From an uncultured Litoreibacter sp. (GTDB lineage Bacteria > Pseudomonadota > Alphaproteobacteria > Rhodobacterales > Rhodobacteraceae): DNA of 64,000 nt. The notes under the pieces were generated by a model, which saw only the letters and a program-made list of their open reading frames with translations, ran no database searches and was not told the origin of the DNA. The position numbers and the translations under genes are program-made. Each line of letters begins with the position of its first letter. The first letter of the stretch is position 1. The stretch is from the NCBI GenBank assembly GCA_947504205.1, contig CANNGL010000003.1, positions 248,001-312,000 of the forward strand, in the 5' to 3' direction. This document shows positions 27,408-36,108 of the stretch, piece after piece.

Positions 27408-28157
27408 GTGATTGAAGATCCGTTATTTGCCGTACTTCTGACCCTCGTTTTCCTGGTGGCAGGTACGGTGAAGGGAAGTGTCGGCATCGGTCTGCCTACG
27501 ATGGCGATGGGCTTAATGACGTTATTTGTGGATCCTCGGTCTGCAATTGCGATCCTGCTATTACCAATGCTCCTGGCAAATCTATGGCAGGTATATCGCG
27601 CGGGTGAGACGCGTTGCGCAACAATGACTTATCTGCCATTTGGCCTATGCCTTGCATTGTTTGTCGGACTGACAGTTGTGTTGAGCCGGGATGTGAGTGA
27701 TGCGATTCTGATCGGTAGTCTTGGATCGGTAATAATACTGTTTGTTGCGGTCAGCTTGACTCGCTGGGCGCCTCATATTGGTTCTGAGCAAGACAGGTTG
27801 GCGCAAATAGTATTTGGCTCGATTGCGGGCGTAATGGGTGGACTTACTGCCGTCTGGGCGCCACCGATGGCCATTTATCTGGCTGCCAGACAGGTCCCTA
27901 AAGAAGAGTTTGTGCGCGCCAGCGGTTTGCTGATCTCTGTAGGAAGCATCCCTCTGATTGTGGGTTATGTAAGCCAGGGCGTGGTGACCCGGGACTTGTT
28001 TGCGCTTTCTGTATTGGTTCTGGTGCCTACTTTCTTGGGCTTCGCTCTTGGGGAAAAGATCAGGCGGCATTTGTCCGAGGTGCTGTTTCGAAAGGTGCTT
28101 CTCGGGATATTTTTGCTGATGGGTTTGAACCTGCTTCGCCGATCTGTATTCGGCTAG
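27408..28157 (+). CDS. TauE/SafE-family membrane permease
   Basis: A 249-residue membrane protein with about eight hydrophobic segments in two halves, the TauE/SafE (sulfite or anion exporter) form: LVAGTVKGSVGIGLPTMAMGL in the first half and GSIAGVMGGLTAVWAPPMAIYL in the second, which are the paired glycine-rich motifs of the family. The start is a GTG at 27408, preceded by TTCAG, so ribosome evidence is weak. Its stop overlaps the convergent nitroreductase gene by four bases. Cargo cannot be determined. Confidence 0.88.
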   Translation: MIEDPLFAVLLTLVFLVAGTVKGSVGIGLPTMAMGLMTLFVDPRSAIAILLLPMLLANLWQVYRAGETRCATMTYLPFGLCLALFVGLTVVLSRDVSDAILIGSLGSVIILFVAVSLTRWAPHIGSEQDRLAQIVFGSIAGVMGGLTAVWAPPMAIYLAARQVPKEEFVRASGLLISVGSIPLIVGYVSQGVVTRDLFALSVLVLVPTFLGFALGEKIRRHLSEVLFRKVLLGIFLLMGLNLLRRSVFG

Positions 28158-28978
28158 TCCAGTTTGAAACCTTTTTTCCGAATAAATGCACCAAATCCCG
28201 ACCGCTCTGGCTGAGAATACTGACGCGCTTTGTCTTTACTCCATGTGTATTCCGCATCTTCTCCGTAAAGATCGACAGATCTTTGGAACTTGTAGGGCTG
28301 AGCCGTCTCACGCCTTGAGTCATAGTCTTTGATGTTCTCGACAACATCGGCGTCGGAATATGTGTCTTGATGAAATGTCGTGTCTAAATGAATGCGCATA
28401 CTTATCTCGGGCTTTGCCGAAGGATAGCCTACAGCGAGACCCGCAACCGGGAAAACGTGATCGGGTAGGTTGAGGGCATCAGACACACGCTCCGGGTTAT
28501 TTCGGATGGCCGAGATCGGGCAACATCCAAGACCAATGGTTTCCGCTGCGAGTACAAATGCCGAGAGAGCTACTGCGGCATCGACGCTGGCATTGAAGAA
28601 AGCATCCAAATGATCGTTTGCGAAGGGCAGCCCGCGCATCTCATGAAGAAGTCTTTGTCGCTTATTGTTGCCGCAGAAAACAAGCAAGCTGGGCGCGTCG
28701 ACTATCCAGGACTGACCTCTCATGGCCTCGTTTAACTCCAAGCGAATACTGGGGTCTGATACATGAATGATGTCACGTTGCTGGAGGTCGCTTTTGGTCG
28801 GCGAGCTAAGCGCAACCGCCGCCAGTGTTCTGATGACATCGCTCGGGATCGGCTGAGGATCGAAGGTTCGACACGATCCGCGCGCAGCCATATCGATTAA
28901 CTTCGTGGCGTTATCCAATTCTGTGGGGATCGGGATGTTATCCGCAAAGCGTTCGCGAAGTATTTCTGCAAGCTTCAT
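28154..28978 (-). CDS. Nitroreductase-family flavoprotein
   Basis: A 274-residue FMN-dependent oxidoreductase of the nitroreductase fold: RGSCRTFDPQPIPSDVIRTLAAVALSSPTKSDLQQRDI gives the FMN-phosphate arginines, and FVLAAETIGLGCCPISAIRNNPERVSDALNLPDHVFPVAGLAVGYP is the conserved C-terminal block of NfsA/Frp-like proteins. It is divergent from the lyase gene of the catabolic cluster with 116 bases between the starts, so shared regulation is possible. The physiological substrate is unknown. Confidence 0.88.
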   Translation of the reverse strand: MKLAEILRERFADNIPIPTELDNATKLIDMAARGSCRTFDPQPIPSDVIRTLAAVALSSPTKSDLQQRDIIHVSDPSIRLELNEAMRGQSWIVDAPSLLVFCGNNKRQRLLHEMRGLPFANDHLDAFFNASVDAAVALSAFVLAAETIGLGCCPISAIRNNPERVSDALNLPDHVFPVAGLAVGYPSAKPEISMRIHLDTTFHQDTYSDADVVENIKDYDSRRETAQPYKFQRSVDLYGEDAEYTWSKDKARQYSQPERSGFGAFIRKKGFKLD

Positions 28979-29094
28979 CTATCGACCGTCCTTTGAAGAT
29001 GTATCGAGGACATCTTGCTTCCCTAGAAATAAAAAGCCAGCGTATTGAAGGAAAAGCTGGTGGCCCGAAACACTCGCAAAACTGTGGAAGCGCT

Positions 29095-30153
29095 ATGAAC
29101 ACCTTAATTGGAAAAAACCGGCTGTTTGCACCATTGTTTGCCGATCCAGAGATCGCCGCAGTGTTTTCGACGGGTGCTGTTCTCGCACAAATCATTGCCT
29201 TTGAAGTTGCTCTGACAAGGGCTCTTACAGCGTTGCGGCTGATCGAGCCGCAGACTGGTCAACAGGCCATTGAGGCGATGCAAAGCTTCGAGATGACTTT
29301 CGACGATTTCGACCAAGACCTCCAGCGAGATGGTTTGCCCATACCGGCGATTATTGGTCATTTGAAGTCTGCCGCGAGTAAAGAAGTCGTGGACGCAATT
29401 CACGTTTCATCGACCAGCCAGGACGTGATCGACACAGCAATATGTCTAAGCCTGCAATCTGCGAATAAGGTTTTTAAGGCGCGTCTCGATCAAGTAATTG
29501 CCCAGCTTGATGCTCTGGATCAGGCGTTTGGGTCGAACCCTTTGATGGGGCGAACGCGCATGCAGGCTGCTCTTACAATACCCGTGTCGCAACGCTTGAG
29601 AAGCTGGCGATCTGGTTTGCAGAGCGTTGAATCTGATTGGAACTCGATGGTTTCGAAGGTTGAAGTCATTCAGTTTGGGGGGCCAGTTGGTGATCTCCGC
29701 GGCTATGATGGTGCGGCTGAGGATGTAGCTGACCTGATCGCGACTGAGCTTCGTTTGACGATGGTACCGCCTTGGCATACGGATCGCGGTAGGTTTTTGG
29801 AATACGGAGCATTCCTGACGAGACTGGTCGTCAGCCTAGGTAAAATCGGCACGGATGTTTCCCTGATGTCTCAGCAGGGCTTAGATGCAGCTCGGCTTAC
29901 CGGCGGTGGGGGCAGTTCGGCTATGCCTCGCAAAAGTAACCCCATCAAGGCAGAGCTGTTGATGACTCTGACGCGATATATGGCGTCCCTCAACGGAGCG
30001 CTCTTTCAGTCCGGCGTGCACGAACAAGAACGGTCTGGCGTGAACTGGACGTTGGAGTGGCTTGTTTTGCCCTCGTTGGTAGAGTGCGCGGGATGCGCGC
30101 TTAACACTGCAATAGAACTGTTGAATTCAATCGAAGCACTGGGTGAAACCTGA
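29095..30153 (+). CDS. Fumarase/aspartase-superfamily lyase, PcaB-like
   Basis: A 352-residue enzyme with the signature loop GSSAMPRKSNPIKAELL at about residues 273-289, which supplies the catalytic serine in this superfamily, together with STSQDVIDTA and ALTIPVSQRLRSW. The length and the ARLTGGGGSSAMPRKSNP block are closest to alphaproteobacterial 3-carboxy-cis,cis-muconate cycloisomerase (PcaB), but no other pca gene is nearby, and C-N lyases of the same superfamily (adenylosuccinate, nitrosuccinate types) are alternatives. The frame is open from 28993; ATG 29095 after GTGGAAGCGCT is preferred. It is followed by a one-base gap to an FAD oxidoreductase. Confidence 0.88.
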   Translation: MNTLIGKNRLFAPLFADPEIAAVFSTGAVLAQIIAFEVALTRALTALRLIEPQTGQQAIEAMQSFEMTFDDFDQDLQRDGLPIPAIIGHLKSAASKEVVDAIHVSSTSQDVIDTAICLSLQSANKVFKARLDQVIAQLDALDQAFGSNPLMGRTRMQAALTIPVSQRLRSWRSGLQSVESDWNSMVSKVEVIQFGGPVGDLRGYDGAAEDVADLIATELRLTMVPPWHTDRGRFLEYGAFLTRLVVSLGKIGTDVSLMSQQGLDAARLTGGGGSSAMPRKSNPIKAELLMTLTRYMASLNGALFQSGVHEQERSGVNWTLEWLVLPSLVECAGCALNTAIELLNSIEALGET

Positions 30154-30154
30154 C

Positions 30155-31366
30155 ATGGTTCATTTTCCGACAACACCGACGCACAGCAGCTACGACGTGA
30201 TCATCGCAGGAGGTGCGATGTATGGTTCTTCGGTGGCTTGGTGGCTGACGCAACTGAACTTTGATGGTCGTATCTTGGTTGTTGAGAGAGATCCAACCTA
30301 TGAGCTGTGTTCGACATCACATACCAATAGCTGCATCAGACAACAGTTTTCGTCTGAGATTAATGTACGCATCTCTCAGTTTGGCGTCGAATTCATCAGA
30401 AAATTCAAAGACTTTATGTATGACGCACCTGATGCTCCGTCGATCCACCTGCAAAGCTACGGATATATGTATCTCGCCGATAATGCTGAATTCGCTGAGA
30501 CGCTGAAATCCGGGCAATCGGTGCAACGCCATCTTGGTGCTGGCACACGACATATGCGGCGGGACGAAATCGCCAAAGAATATCCGTTTTATAATCTCGA
30601 TGACATCATAGCCGCCAACCACAATCCTGTGGACGAAGGTTACTTTGATGGTGGGTCGATTTTTGAATGGTGGAAACGATCAGCGCGTGCGCGAGGTGTG
30701 GAATTCATCGCTGGTGAGATTGTTGAGCTGGAGATGTCAACGGATGCTCGCCAGGTTGCGTCGGTTGTGCTGCAAGACGGCAGCCGTATCTCATGTGGAA
30801 CTTATGTAAACGCGACTGGGCCAAGGGCCGCGAAGACTGCGGCCATGGCTGGGATTGATTTGCCGGTCGAACCCCGGAAGCGCTACACGTTCATTTTTGG
30901 TGCGGAAAAGCCGTTGGACATGGATTTGCCCCTGACGATTGATCCATCTGGCGTTCACATGCGTTCAGATGGGCAATATTATATGGCGGGTTGCCCCCCT
31001 AACGATGATGAGGCGGTCGCCCCTGATGACTTCGTTGCCGACCATTCGATTTGGGAAGAGAAGGTTTGGCCTGCAATATTTCACCGGATTCCCCAATTTG
31101 ACGCTATCCGGTTGGTGAATTCTTGGGTCGGTCATTATGCGTATAATGTCTTCGATCAGAACGCTGTCGTCGGGCCGCATCCTGATATTGAAAATTTCAT
31201 CTTCGTGAATGGATTTTCCGGGCACGGTCTACAGCAATCTCCGGCGATAGGGCGGGGCGTTGCGGAGTGGATCGCGCATGGATCGTACCAGTCAATTGAC
31301 CTAGCTCCCTTCAGCTATGAAAGAATTATTGAAGGTGAAGTCTTTGTCGAAAAGGCTGTGATTTAA
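30155..31366 (+). CDS. FAD-dependent oxidoreductase (DAO family)
   Basis: A 403-residue flavoprotein of the D-amino-acid/sarcosine oxidase type. The N-terminal dinucleotide motif is VIIAGGAMYGSSVAWWL, then RILVVERDPTY, and the C-terminus has GFSGHGLQQSPAIGRGVAEWI, the FAD-binding end typical of DadA/sarcosine-oxidase relatives. It should oxidise a C-N bond of an amino acid or amine. It starts one base after the lyase stop (an in-frame GTG at 30143 is the alternative) and precedes the GntR gene with its operator, so it ends a two-gene run. Confidence 0.9.
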   Translation: MVHFPTTPTHSSYDVIIAGGAMYGSSVAWWLTQLNFDGRILVVERDPTYELCSTSHTNSCIRQQFSSEINVRISQFGVEFIRKFKDFMYDAPDAPSIHLQSYGYMYLADNAEFAETLKSGQSVQRHLGAGTRHMRRDEIAKEYPFYNLDDIIAANHNPVDEGYFDGGSIFEWWKRSARARGVEFIAGEIVELEMSTDARQVASVVLQDGSRISCGTYVNATGPRAAKTAAMAGIDLPVEPRKRYTFIFGAEKPLDMDLPLTIDPSGVHMRSDGQYYMAGCPPNDDEAVAPDDFVADHSIWEEKVWPAIFHRIPQFDAIRLVNSWVGHYAYNVFDQNAVVGPHPDIENFIFVNGFSGHGLQQSPAIGRGVAEWIAHGSYQSIDLAPFSYERIIEGEVFVEKAVI

Positions 31367-31392
31367 AAAAGGCTCGTCAGAAACTCAATTTG

Positions 31393-31412
31393 TTTGTATA
31401 CAAAATGTATAC
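31393..31412 (+). promoter_or_regulatory. Tandem GTATAC operator upstream of the GntR gene
   Basis: TTTGTATACAAA (31393-31404, perfect 12-bp palindrome) is followed by a second GTATAC at 31407-31412; the two GTATAC cores are 11 bases apart, one helical turn. GntR/FadR-type regulators bind palindromes of the GTATAC kind, and this one lies 15 bases before the GntR start. Autoregulation and control of the downstream genes is the natural reading. Confidence 0.75.
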
Positions 31413-31426
31413 AAAGTGAGTCGTGG

Positions 31427-32131
31427 ATGGCGAGAGATAGAAAATCTTACTGCATGGAAGACCTCAAGATGCGTATCTTGAGCCTTGAAATAGAGCCCGG
31501 CAGCGATCTGGACGAGGTAGCGCTTTGCGATGCTTACTCACTATCCAGAACGCCGCTGCGGGAAGTTTTGCAGCGCTTGAGTGGGGCAGGTTATGTGGTT
31601 CTCACGCAGAATCGTGGAGCAAAAGTTGCATCATTTGATCTGAGCGCGTTGCGGAAGTTTTTTCAGACTGCCCCTTTGATCTATGCGAATATCGCGGCTC
31701 AGGCCGCCGAAAATCGAAAAATGGCTCAGTTGAAGGCGTTGAAGGACATACAAACCGCCTTCACCACAGCGACGCAAAACGATCTTCCGGGCGACGCCGC
31801 GTTACAAAACCATACGTTTCATCAACTTATCGGAGAGATGGCTCACAATCCTTATTTGATGGCCAGCCTTGAACGGATGTTGATTGATCATACGCGTTTG
31901 AGCCAAACGTTTTACCGTCCCGTTTCGAAAGAAGAGCGGACTGCGGTTGCCAAGGCGCTTGATCATCACGACGCGATGATTTCTGCACTTGAGGCTCAGG
32001 AACCGTCGGTCATGATCGACCTCACACTGCAACACTGGGATCTGTCCCGGGATCAAATTGAGAGATTTGTACGCCCCAATCCGTTGCCCTTAGACCTCGT
32101 GTCTCTGGAAGGACTCCGTCATGAAGTTTGA
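31427..32131 (+). CDS. GntR-family (FCD) transcriptional regulator
   Basis: A 234-residue regulator with a winged helix-turn-helix at residues 8-65 (LKMRILSLEIEPGSDLDEVALCDAYSLSRTPLREVLQRLSGAGYV in parts) and a helical FCD ligand domain with HTFHQLIGEMAHNPYL and HHDAMISALEAQEPSVMIDLTLQHWD, which contains the metal-binding histidines of the FCD fold. It most likely senses the pathway substrate and represses its own operon. ATG 31427 is used; an in-frame ATG-less codon at 31394 falls within the operator. Its 3' end overlaps the next gene by 11 bases. Confidence 0.9.
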   Translation: MARDRKSYCMEDLKMRILSLEIEPGSDLDEVALCDAYSLSRTPLREVLQRLSGAGYVVLTQNRGAKVASFDLSALRKFFQTAPLIYANIAAQAAENRKMAQLKALKDIQTAFTTATQNDLPGDAALQNHTFHQLIGEMAHNPYLMASLERMLIDHTRLSQTFYRPVSKEERTAVAKALDHHDAMISALEAQEPSVMIDLTLQHWDLSRDQIERFVRPNPLPLDLVSLEGLRHEV

Positions 32132-33029
32132 AGGCATATACACCCCTTTGGTGACGCCCTATCACACCGATTTCACGTGCAATGAGGACGTTTTGGCGCA
32201 GGCTATTGAGCATCTCATTTCGGCCGGTGTGCATGGCATTATCGTGGCCGGAACCACAGGCGAATATTACGCACAGACTTTCGAAGAGCGTATCTGGATG
32301 ATGGAACACTGTCGGGATTTGATTGCTAACCGCGTCTCGCTGATCGTTGGAACCGGCGCTATACGAACTGAAGATAGTGTCGAATTTGCCAAGCATGCCA
32401 AGACTGCAGGAGCAGACGCCATCTTGGTGGCGACGCCGCCCTATGCTTATCCGACGGGGCGCGAGATAGCGCTTCATGCGCTTGCGATAGATCGTGCCGC
32501 AAATCTTCCCGTGATGCTCTATAACTATCCGGGCAGAATGTCGGTCAACATGGACGAGGAAACGTTGGATCGCTTGGGACGGTCCGCCAATTTCTGCGCG
32601 ATCAAAGAAAGCTCTGGCGATCCGAACCGATTGCATATGCTCGCGCGCGATTACCCTCATATAGCGTTGAGTTGTGGCATGGACGATCAAGCGCTCGAGT
32701 TCTTTGCTTGGGGCGCGCGATCATGGGTTTGTGCTGGGTCAAATTTCGCGCCTGAGGCTCATATCGCGCTTTATCAAGCTTGTGCTGTCGAGGGCGATTT
32801 TACCAAGGGGCGGGCCATTATGTCGGCAATGCTGCCGCTAATGCGGGTGCTCGAGCAAGGGGGCAAGTTCATACAGTGCATCAAGTACGGATTGACCCTT
32901 CGAGGGATAGATGCGGGACCACCCCGCAAACCACTTCAACCGCTCAACAAAGACGACAAGCGTGAGTTGAGCGAGGTGATCCACACCATGAACACCACAA
33001 TCAGGGCCATCACGGGGACAACGCCATGA
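32121..33029 (+). CDS. DHDPS-family lyase (dihydrodipicolinate synthase-like)
   Basis: A 302-residue class I aldolase/dehydratase fold enzyme with FEGIYTPLVTPY, the GTTGE loop (IIVAGTTGEYY), the tyrosine in MLYNYPGR at about residue 134 and the Schiff-base lysine in AIKESSGD at about residue 162. It is probably not the biosynthetic DapA; its place in a catabolic operon suggests a 2-keto-acid aldolase or deaminating dehydratase (compare HypD, KdgD and NanA of the same family). The ATG lies inside the end of the GntR gene and its stop overlaps the ALDH start as ATGA. Confidence 0.9.
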   Translation: MKFEGIYTPLVTPYHTDFTCNEDVLAQAIEHLISAGVHGIIVAGTTGEYYAQTFEERIWMMEHCRDLIANRVSLIVGTGAIRTEDSVEFAKHAKTAGADAILVATPPYAYPTGREIALHALAIDRAANLPVMLYNYPGRMSVNMDEETLDRLGRSANFCAIKESSGDPNRLHMLARDYPHIALSCGMDDQALEFFAWGARSWVCAGSNFAPEAHIALYQACAVEGDFTKGRAIMSAMLPLMRVLEQGGKFIQCIKYGLTLRGIDAGPPRKPLQPLNKDDKRELSEVIHTMNTTIRAITGTTP

Positions 33030-34516
33030 CCGACCTTTTGACCCATGCTGAATATATTGCGATTGCCAAAGATCTAGACCCACCAAGGACGGCCTTTATC
33101 GATGGAAAATTTCGGGCGGGGCGGGGTGCGAAGCTGATTTCTACCAATCCTGCCACAGGCGAAACCATCGCTGAGATTACTGCTTGTAGCAATGAAGATG
33201 TGGACCTCGCAGTGGAGAAGGCAAGGCAGGCTTTTGAGCAAGGCGTCTGGGCCAAACAACATCCTTCTGTGCGAAAAGAAACGCTGATCCGACTCTGCAA
33301 ATTGCTGACGAGAAATCGTCGTGAATTGGCGGTCATGGAGAGTATCGATAGTGGCAAGCCAATCCGTGACTGCGAACAGATAGACCTTCCCGAGACCATC
33401 AACTGTATCAAATGGCATGCAGAACTGATCGACAAAATCTACGATCAAGCTGGCCCCACCGGCGATGACGCTTTGTCGATGATTGTTCGAGAACCAATTG
33501 GAGTTGTTGCCGCGATTTTGCCGTGGAACTTCCCGTTGTTAATGATGGCGTGGAAAATTGGACCCGCTCTGGCGGCTGGAAATTCTGTAATTGTGAAGCC
33601 GGCCGAACAGACGACACTGACTGCGCTGCGCTTGGCTGAGTTGGCCTATGAGGCGGGTATTCCATCAGGTGTTTTGCAGGTCCTGCCCGGCGACGGGCCT
33701 TCGACTGGTGAACCGCTTGGGCGGCATGCTGATATCGATATGGTCAGTTTCACCGGATCAACTGACACGGGGCGTCGTTTCCTCCATTACTCTGCTGATA
33801 GCAATCTGAAGAAAGTCGTTTTGGAATGCGGGGGTAAGAATCCAGCGGTTGTTCTGGGCGATGCTGAAAACCTGGATCATGTGGCCGACCATGTCGTGAA
33901 TGCTGCGTTTTGGAATATGGGTGAAAACTGTTCTGCGACCTCACGCTTGATTGTCCAAAGGCAGATTAAAGCACCGCTTATGGAGCGCGTGCTAGCCCGA
34001 GTCAGGGACTGGAAAACTGGCGACCCGCTAGACCCTGCGAACCACCTTGGTGCACTAATTGACGGCGACCATCTTAGTAAAATCTCTAGTTATCTGAAAG
34101 GTGACGCGGCTACCGGTGGAGAAGCTAACGGTCCTTATGTTGAACCCACGATCTATGAGGTCGATAGGGATAATAAGCTGGCGCAGGATGAAATCTTTGG
34201 GCCCATCTTGAGCGTGATTGAAGTCGACAGCTACGACGAAGCGATAGAAGTGGCCAACGCCACCGAGTATGGCCTTGCTGCGTCGGTATTCACGGCAAAT
34301 GTTCGGCGGGCTATTCGAGCTGCACGCGACATTCGCGCTGGGACAGTTACGATCAATTGCTACGGGGAAGGCGATAGTGCGACCCCCTTCGGGGGATACA
34401 AGCAATCGGGTTTTGGTGGCCGCGATAATGGCATCCATGCGCATGATCAATTTACCGAAACAAAAACGATTTGGGTTGATTTGTCCGACCCCAAGGACGG
34501 AGATCACATCGGATGA
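33026..34516 (+). CDS. Aldehyde dehydrogenase, PuuC-like
   Basis: A 496-residue NAD(P)-dependent aldehyde dehydrogenase with the general base in LECGGKNP (about E267) and the catalytic cysteine in MGENCSATSRL (about C302). The C-terminal stretch ATPFGGYKQSGFGGRDNGIHAHDQFTETKTIW is very like gamma-glutamyl-gamma-aminobutyraldehyde dehydrogenase PuuC of the putrescine pathway. Substrate is likely an amino-aldehyde, or a semialdehyde from the neighbouring lyase reaction. Start and end both overlap neighbours as ATGA, so it is coupled to the DHDPS-like and MttB-like genes. Confidence 0.93.
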   Translation: MTDLLTHAEYIAIAKDLDPPRTAFIDGKFRAGRGAKLISTNPATGETIAEITACSNEDVDLAVEKARQAFEQGVWAKQHPSVRKETLIRLCKLLTRNRRELAVMESIDSGKPIRDCEQIDLPETINCIKWHAELIDKIYDQAGPTGDDALSMIVREPIGVVAAILPWNFPLLMMAWKIGPALAAGNSVIVKPAEQTTLTALRLAELAYEAGIPSGVLQVLPGDGPSTGEPLGRHADIDMVSFTGSTDTGRRFLHYSADSNLKKVVLECGGKNPAVVLGDAENLDHVADHVVNAAFWNMGENCSATSRLIVQRQIKAPLMERVLARVRDWKTGDPLDPANHLGALIDGDHLSKISSYLKGDAATGGEANGPYVEPTIYEVDRDNKLAQDEIFGPILSVIEVDSYDEAIEVANATEYGLAASVFTANVRRAIRAARDIRAGTVTINCYGEGDSATPFGGYKQSGFGGRDNGIHAHDQFTETKTIWVDLSDPKDGDHIG

Positions 34517-36063
34517 GCGTCGATGCTGTTGGTACCGTGCGTCGCGGGCGCGGGGCGCGAAAAGCCGTGCGCCAGAAGCGCGACACAACCATGTTGCCCG
34601 CCCTGAAACGAAATCTTCCGCTCACCGAACCGATGGATCAGGAACAAGTTGAGCGCATTGATACTGCGTCGATGGATGTTCTCGAAAATGTCGGTGTCAT
34701 GTTTCGAGATCCGATTGCCTTGGAGGATTGGCGAAAGAAGGGCGCGAAGGTCGTAGACGAGACGGTTTTCCTTGATCGCGGCTTGGTGCGCGAGTTGATC
34801 ACATCGATCCCGTCATCATTTGTTATCCACGCGAGAAACGATGCGAATAGTCTTCCCTTTGGTGGTGATCACTCGATCTTCGTTCCAATGACTGGCGCCC
34901 CATATTTACGTGATCTGGATGATGTCAGGCGCAACCCTACGCTTGATGATTTGGCGAATTTTCACAAGCTGAGCCATATGCTGCCAGCGATTCATTCATC
35001 CGCGCATCATATCGTTGAGCCCTATGATCATCCGATAAGCCATCGACACCTACGCATTACCTACTCGTCCATGAAACACTCCGACAAGACATTCATGGGA
35101 ATGACGACAAGCCCCAAGAATGCTGCCGACGTCATGGAGATGTGCGCAATCCTGTTTGGCGAAGAGTTTCTTAAGACTCACGCTGTTTGTATTGGAAATT
35201 GCAACGGAAACTCTCCGTTGGTTTGGGATGAGACCATGCTGGGCGCGATGCGTGCTTTTGCCAAGCGCAACCAACCGGTGCTGTGCTCTCCGTTTGTTTT
35301 GGGTGGTGCAAACACCCCGGCTTCGGTTGCGCCCACGGTCGCCCAGCTGAACGCAGAGGCGCTGTCGGCATTAGCTTACACCCAAGTCGTCCGAAAGGGG
35401 ACGCCGGCAATTTATGGCCACTATCTGTCAACTGTATCGATGAAGTCAGGGGCACCAATGGCAGGGACGCCAGAGATCAGCTTGATGAATTTCATGATCG
35501 GTCAGATGGCCCGGTTCTACGATATTCCTTGGCGAAGCTCGAACACTCTGGGTGGGGCAAAGACTTTTGATGCGCAGGCGGGTTATGAAAGCGCAACCAC
35601 GCTGATGTCCGTGTTGATGGCTGGATGTAATTACATATGGCACTCAGCTGGATGGAACGAAGCAGGCATGCATTGTTCGATGGCGAAGTTCGTGGTTGAT
35701 GCAGAGCAATGCGCGATGGGCTACCGGATGGCTGAGGGCGTTAGGTGGGACGATTTTAATGAGGCGATGCAAGCGGTTCGTGATGTAGGGCCGGGCGGTC
35801 ACTATCTTGGTCACCCGCACACGCTCGAGAACTTTCAAAGAGCATATTTTATGCCCGAGATGTTCGACAACAATTCTATCGAGCAATGGCAAGCAGAAGG
35901 CGCTTTAGAGATCAACGAACGCGCGCTGCAGAGGTGCAAGGATCTGTTGAATGAGTACGAAGAGCCGTCCCTTGATCCGGGTATTAATGAAGCGCTGCTC
36001 GCGTATATCGCGCGACGAGAGCAGGAAATACCTGCCGCAGCCGCGCTGAACCAAGACCACTAG
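34513..36063 (+). CDS. MttB-family (trimethylamine methyltransferase-like) protein
   Basis: A 516-residue TIM-barrel protein of the MttB superfamily, with GDHSIFVPMTGAPYLRDLDD, VCIGNCNGNSPLVWDETM, YGHYLSTVSMKSGAPMAGTPEISLMN and GAKTFDAQAGYESATTLMSVLMAGCNYIW. It has no in-frame TAG, so it is not a pyrrolysine trimethylamine enzyme but of the non-pyrrolysine type, whose studied members demethylate glycine betaine or proline betaine and pass the methyl group to a corrinoid protein. No corrinoid protein is in the window. The first 35 residues are basic (RRGRGARKAVRQKRD), unusual for the barrel. It is coupled to the ALDH gene by ATGA. Confidence 0.92.
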   Translation: MSVDAVGTVRRGRGARKAVRQKRDTTMLPALKRNLPLTEPMDQEQVERIDTASMDVLENVGVMFRDPIALEDWRKKGAKVVDETVFLDRGLVRELITSIPSSFVIHARNDANSLPFGGDHSIFVPMTGAPYLRDLDDVRRNPTLDDLANFHKLSHMLPAIHSSAHHIVEPYDHPISHRHLRITYSSMKHSDKTFMGMTTSPKNAADVMEMCAILFGEEFLKTHAVCIGNCNGNSPLVWDETMLGAMRAFAKRNQPVLCSPFVLGGANTPASVAPTVAQLNAEALSALAYTQVVRKGTPAIYGHYLSTVSMKSGAPMAGTPEISLMNFMIGQMARFYDIPWRSSNTLGGAKTFDAQAGYESATTLMSVLMAGCNYIWHSAGWNEAGMHCSMAKFVVDAEQCAMGYRMAEGVRWDDFNEAMQAVRDVGPGGHYLGHPHTLENFQRAYFMPEMFDNNSIEQWQAEGALEINERALQRCKDLLNEYEEPSLDPGINEALLAYIARREQEIPAAAALNQDH

Positions 36064-36108
36064 CAATAGCATGCCGATTTCCTCCAATATATTGCGGATG
36101 GGTAGACC

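Noticed and set aside
30143-36063. Hydroxyproline degradation operon (DAO, DHDPS-like HypD, ketoglutarate-semialdehyde dehydrogenase)
   Set aside because: The three enzyme types fit in part, but no hydroxyproline epimerase or racemase is present, and the aldehyde dehydrogenase looks like PuuC rather than the ketoglutarate-semialdehyde enzyme.
34513-36063. Pyrrolysine-containing trimethylamine methyltransferase
   Set aside because: The frame is continuous with no in-frame TAG codon, so pyrrolysine is not used.
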